Origin: Zerene cesonia
Taxonomy: Eukaryota; Arthropoda; Insecta; Lepidoptera; Pieridae
Direction: 5' to 3'
Length of the DNA: 64,000 nt
NCBI RefSeq assembly: GCF_012273895.1
Contig: NC_052117.1
Coordinates: forward strand, 4,038,406-4,102,405
Shown here: piece by piece, positions 60,201 through 64,000 of the stretch
Numbering within the stretch: position 1 is the first letter of the stretch
Layout of the letters: every line of letters begins with the position of its first letter
Program-made: the position numbers and the translations under genes
Notes under the pieces: model-generated
The model's input: only the letters and a program-made list of their open reading frames with translations
Database searches by the model: none
What the model was told of the DNA's origin: nothing

Positions 60201-62578
60201 CCTATATAAACTTTAATTACACATTTATCCATCAAATATACACAAATGAAACACATAACTCTTATTTATTTATGTTAATGAATACACCATTGTACTTGAT
60301 GTGTTATTGATACAATGACTGAACTATAGAACAATTAGAACCATGTTTGTCCATTGTGCAACAGTAGAGGATATCGTGGCTTATGCAATCCCCAATGCGC
60401 TGTGGTTAATTTAGGTTCATCCAAGCATTTCTTATATAAATTTCACAGTCCAGCAGATACATCGAAATATCAATTGTGTCACGTGGCAATTTAAACAATC
60501 ATTTAGGAACCCCTCACTAAAAGATCAATTTCGCGCTTGGACAAGTTTAATGTAAACTTAAGTGCGCGGGGGAGACGCCAAATGAAAGCAGTCCCTTGTG
60601 CTAACAAATGTCTTTGTTATTGAATTTTTCGTTTGTAACACAAAATTTGCTAGCAATTTTCACTCTCGATGACGCCGCGCCGTCTACGTTATTTGAAGAG
60701 ATAAATAAAAACATTTAAATTGGTTCTTACAAATATTTATTCCAGCGATCAGCGTTGTTTATTCGTTGAATCTAAATCGAAGTGTTACAAACCAATTATA
60801 ATTGATGTGGAATTTTTAATACTCACGTAGCTAAGAAAATTGTGTTTACACTTCAAAAGTATGCATTTTAATTATCACTAACCGATTAATAAATTTCATG
60901 TAAAAATGAAATCATAGCATATTTCTTCATAACTCATTCAACCTACACCACTTATATTTCCCAGAATTCACATACTAATTTCGTTATCTTTAAGTACACT
61001 ATAGTATAAGTAATTCAATCATAATATTTTCCAGCTAAAATGCAAAGATCAACTCCAAACACTTACAACTTGCAACTGAACGTAAGTTATATAAAATCTG
61101 TATTAAAGAGAAATCCCTGCAAATAACAGAGCTTCATCATACCACATGTTGAAGACTTCGCCACTTCGATGGAATGGAAAACTTTGATCGAAAACCGCAC
61201 GGAGTAAGAAACTCAAGAAAATGTTCTGGAAGTTTCATGAATTTTATCAAATATGCTGAAACCAGCGCACTTCACGCAAACAAGACGAGAATACTTCGTA
61301 TGTTTGAACGGGGATACCGTGGGACGGGTTCCAATTTATACCATATGAAATCCGCTTAATACATTACAAACTTTCATATCAACAGCATATGAAATGAAGT
61401 AGAAACTTGTAATTTCATGAATAAATGTTTTAATCCAGACAGATGTAAGTTTGCTCATATTTAATCTACCCTCATCTTATTGCTAGTTACAATGCAAAGA
61501 ATACAAGAAGTACAAGAAGAACCATTTATTTATTACAATCCAAGTATATAAAATAAGTATATGAAACAAAAACTGTATAATTCATATTTTATTCACAACT
61601 CAATATCATTCGTGGGCAATTTGTAAAGTATATAAAACAACAGATTTTTTACAAAAACACAGCATAATGTATTACGGCGAAGCGCTTATAATCTCGAAAT
61701 TCAGTAACACGTTTCACAACCGTCATAAACAAAGAGACAATTATGAAAAATAGAAATAATTCACAGCGGCACCCACTTTATCTTTCACAGTCATGTAGCA
61801 AATTTATTTCCGTCCGAAATAATCTAAACAGCAGGTGCAAACCGTAACAGTACGCCATTTGTTTGCCGTCAGTAAACTTCACCTCGTAACCCTAAAATCT
61901 AATTGGATTTAATTCTATTAACGAAGGTCCAAATGGGACCCCGTAATTGCGCTGACCAAGCTCCATTATAGGGCCGCGGCTGCGACATGTGATAGTGTAA
62001 AATATTTGTAAATGCTCCTATTAACATTGTTTTGCTAATAAGCGATACCCTTAACAGGTCGAATATCTCTGTAGAAACTCGTTGTAAGGACCAGGAAACC
62101 CACGTATGGTCAGAGCAGTAAGTAGCAATACTTACCTTATCTTTCACATCTTGTTGATCGAGGTGACTCTATTCTTGCTCAATTTTCGCATTATATGGAC
62201 ACTTAAAAACACTTCCAACTCGAATGTTATCAATAGTAAAATAAAACTTTAGTATAAAAAAATTATCACCGACTTCCGTGGTTGTCCGCGGTCCCATGTT
62301 CTAAAATGGGACCATTCCAGATTCTAAAATGTGACTAAATTATTAGAATTTCCTATCGAAGAACAAAGAATGAGTTGAAAAATCACAGAGTAATCCACAA
62401 CAAAACGACAAAAATAGTCCAATTGAGAACCCTCTTCGTTTTGTGGAACCTTTGTTAATAATAATAAACATTACCTGCAATGTAGGTAGTCCATATATTA
62501 TTAGAAACCACACAAGTTTATGAGTTTATAAAATCATTATGGAATTATGTACTTAATAATGATTTCTGTACTTGTATA
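57251..62578. other. Long unique A+T-rich non-coding stretch
   Basis: No gene or transposon recognised over 5.3 kb. Small (TTTA)n at 58247-58264. GC-balanced patches at 60520-60700 and 61915-62000 (the latter with 'atagggccgcggctgcgac') could be conserved elements. Near 62290-62335 there is a short degenerate tandem of 'ttctaaaatg(g/t)gac'. No splice-bounded open frame stands out. Confidence 0.45.
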
Positions 62579-62757
62579 TCTAATATATAAAATTCTCGTG
62601 TCACAGTTTTCGTTGCCATACTCCTCCGAAACGGCTTGACCGATTTTGATGAAATTTTTTGTGCTTATCCGGTATCGATGAGAATCGGCCAACATGTATT
62701 TTTCATACCCCTAAATGATAAGAGTAAGGCAGAACAGCGTTTGCCGGGTGCAGCTAG
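62579..62757 (+). mobile_element. Short non-autonomous Helitron, family C copy 2
   Basis: It starts TCTAATATATAAAATTCTCG after an A and ends 'gccgggtgcagCTAG' before a T, with both termini intact. It is colinear with 50213-50389 and, in its 5' two-thirds, with the mosaic at 23320-23504. Confidence 0.88.
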
Positions 62758-63960
62758 TTTATTATAAAAATTTCTATGAACCGTAAGTACAAATCCATTG
62801 GCGTTTATTAATCGTTAAATGAGAATTAATGAATTTAGTTTTCTAGTATTGCTTTTTTTTGCAGATAAAAGTACAATGCATTTGTCAAAAACCAATATTA
62901 CATCTAATATAAAGATTCAAAACTGCGAAGAATCGTTTTTTTTTCAAGAAGACATTTCGCATAATAAAAAGTTGTAAACTTGATAAAGAGGACGGTAATA
63001 AAAAATTACCATGTATATTTTAAAAATATTTATTAACATTGCTTTGCTTGACCTAACGCTTAGGTGATATTTCGAAGAATATGTATAACCATAAATTTTC
63101 AATAAAAAAATGGTGCAATTTCGCCACGTCACGTTATATTATTATAGGCATTGCACTGAAATGCCTCAATACGTATTTACGTATTGCATAGTAATAAATC
63201 CAGGTGGCGATTTACGTACGCATACATCAAGTCCCAACCAACACTAGTAGTTATCTCAATTTCAACATTTGCACTACCCCAAGCCAAACACATAAGCGGG
63301 TTACGCGTACGCGTTTGATTGTGCATGGATTTATCCTATCCTTCAGATGTTTTAGAACCTCGTTTCTTGAAGCTATTTAATTCCTTTTTTTATATATATC
63401 CATAACTCTTACATAGCCTTTAAAATATGGTATTATTTTGAAATTTCAAAATCGACAAAAAAAGTTTTTAATATGTTACATTCGGGCTTCCACTTAGTTC
63501 TCTAAAATCGGTTTTATCATGGTAATAGATCGTCAATAAATTAGGAAAATTGTGAAACGCAAGTGCAGTCGACTGAAATATAGCCGCGATAGTTTATAAT
63601 ATGGGCCTATTTTCTATTCTAAGAGGCTTAACTCCATTAGTTACGGTCAAAACGGTTACCCTTAAATATGCAAACCACAGCCTACGTTTCAATCGAACCT
63701 GTCGGACCTGACTCAAATTAAAATGAAACCTCTACCGATAGAATGCTGTAATTAAACGCACCACAAATATGACCACCATTTGTCTAGTTAGATGAAATCC
63801 TTTATTAGATTTGATAAATTGAGTGTTGAGATATCGTTTAATTAGAATTGAACAGAAAATTATTTTATGACTATTATTCATTTATTAATCGTAATCACAC
63901 AGATAAGGAAACCACTCTCTGCGATTTATTAAGCAAACACATGCACCCTAATAAGTGACT
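62758..63960. other. Non-coding; palindrome-rich patch at 63145-63320
   Basis: The patch holds ggcatt/aatgcc (63148-63166), caatacgta/tacgtattg (63167-63186) and acgcgtacgcgt (63303-63314, two fused MluI-box words). It is GC-balanced and repeat-free. The rest is A+T-rich. Confidence 0.45.
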
Positions 63961-64000
63961 TATTTTTATATTTCAGAGGAAATTGTTGTCATTTGGTTCC
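63961..64000 (+). other. Possible splice acceptor and start of an exon
   Basis: A pyrimidine-rich 'tatttttatatttcag' (AG at 63975-63976) is followed by 24 bases that stay open. Entering in phase 1 they read E-E-I-V-V-I-W-F. The exon runs off the window, so no family can be named. The phase fits the donor at 19108, but with so short a segment that is weak evidence. Confidence 0.25.

Noticed and set aside
1..64000. CRISPR array, operons, phage or bacterial defence genes
   Set aside because: No regularly spaced repeats and no closely packed genes; all repeat evidence points to an insect genome.

Overview
The window is about 61 kb of readable sequence plus three scaffold gaps of exactly 1000 N. 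It looks like intergenic or intronic DNA from a moth or butterfly. The evidence is the very A+T-rich background, the lack of any bacterial-style gene organisation, and a set of interspersed repeats I recognise as typical of Lepidoptera: a tRNA-derived SINE ending in (TGA)n, short Helitrons starting TC and ending CTAG, several poly(A)- or (AAAT)n-tailed LINE 3' ends, a mariner element, and a foldback element carrying the 'cccgacgtttcg' core. Species and gene context cannot be fixed from the sequence.

No complete protein-coding gene is supported. The best genic signals are weak. One is a possible first exon at 18984-19107, with tandem TCAGTT initiator-like motifs, a short upstream reading frame, and an ATG followed by a consensus splice donor. 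The other is a good splice acceptor at 63976/63977 in the last 24 bases, whose reading phase matches that donor. If both are real, most of the window would be one long intron. That is inference. Two unusually long open frames (5537-6196 and 40737-41330) have no recognisable protein in them.

Layout. 0-5.6 kb is repeat-rich: old repeat tails, foldback copy 1, a LINE 3' end with hairpins, and the SINE. 8.3-17.9 kb is a contig bounded by gaps, and both of its ends fall in the same mariner terminus in inverted orientation. 10-31 kb holds Helitrons and related fragments, an intact-looking LINE tail with target duplication (15.2-15.5 kb), the possible first exon (19 kb), a GC-rich island (22.6-22.8 kb), SINE copy 2, foldback copy 2 and a 32-bp perfect palindrome. 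31-47 kb is mostly unique A+T-rich DNA with several GC-balanced patches that look like conserved non-coding elements; it also contains gap 3. 47-64 kb has more Helitron-like elements, three LINE 3' ends and palindrome-rich patches.

The unique sequence carries clusters of known transcription-factor cores: inverted TGACGTCA pair at 45.77 kb, tandem CATCGATA at 53.39 kb, ATGCAAAT cluster at 38.3-39.1 kb, and a 30-bp motif shared between 14.1 and 46.6 kb. This fits a large intron or gene desert with regulatory content, but comparison with other species would be needed to show it.
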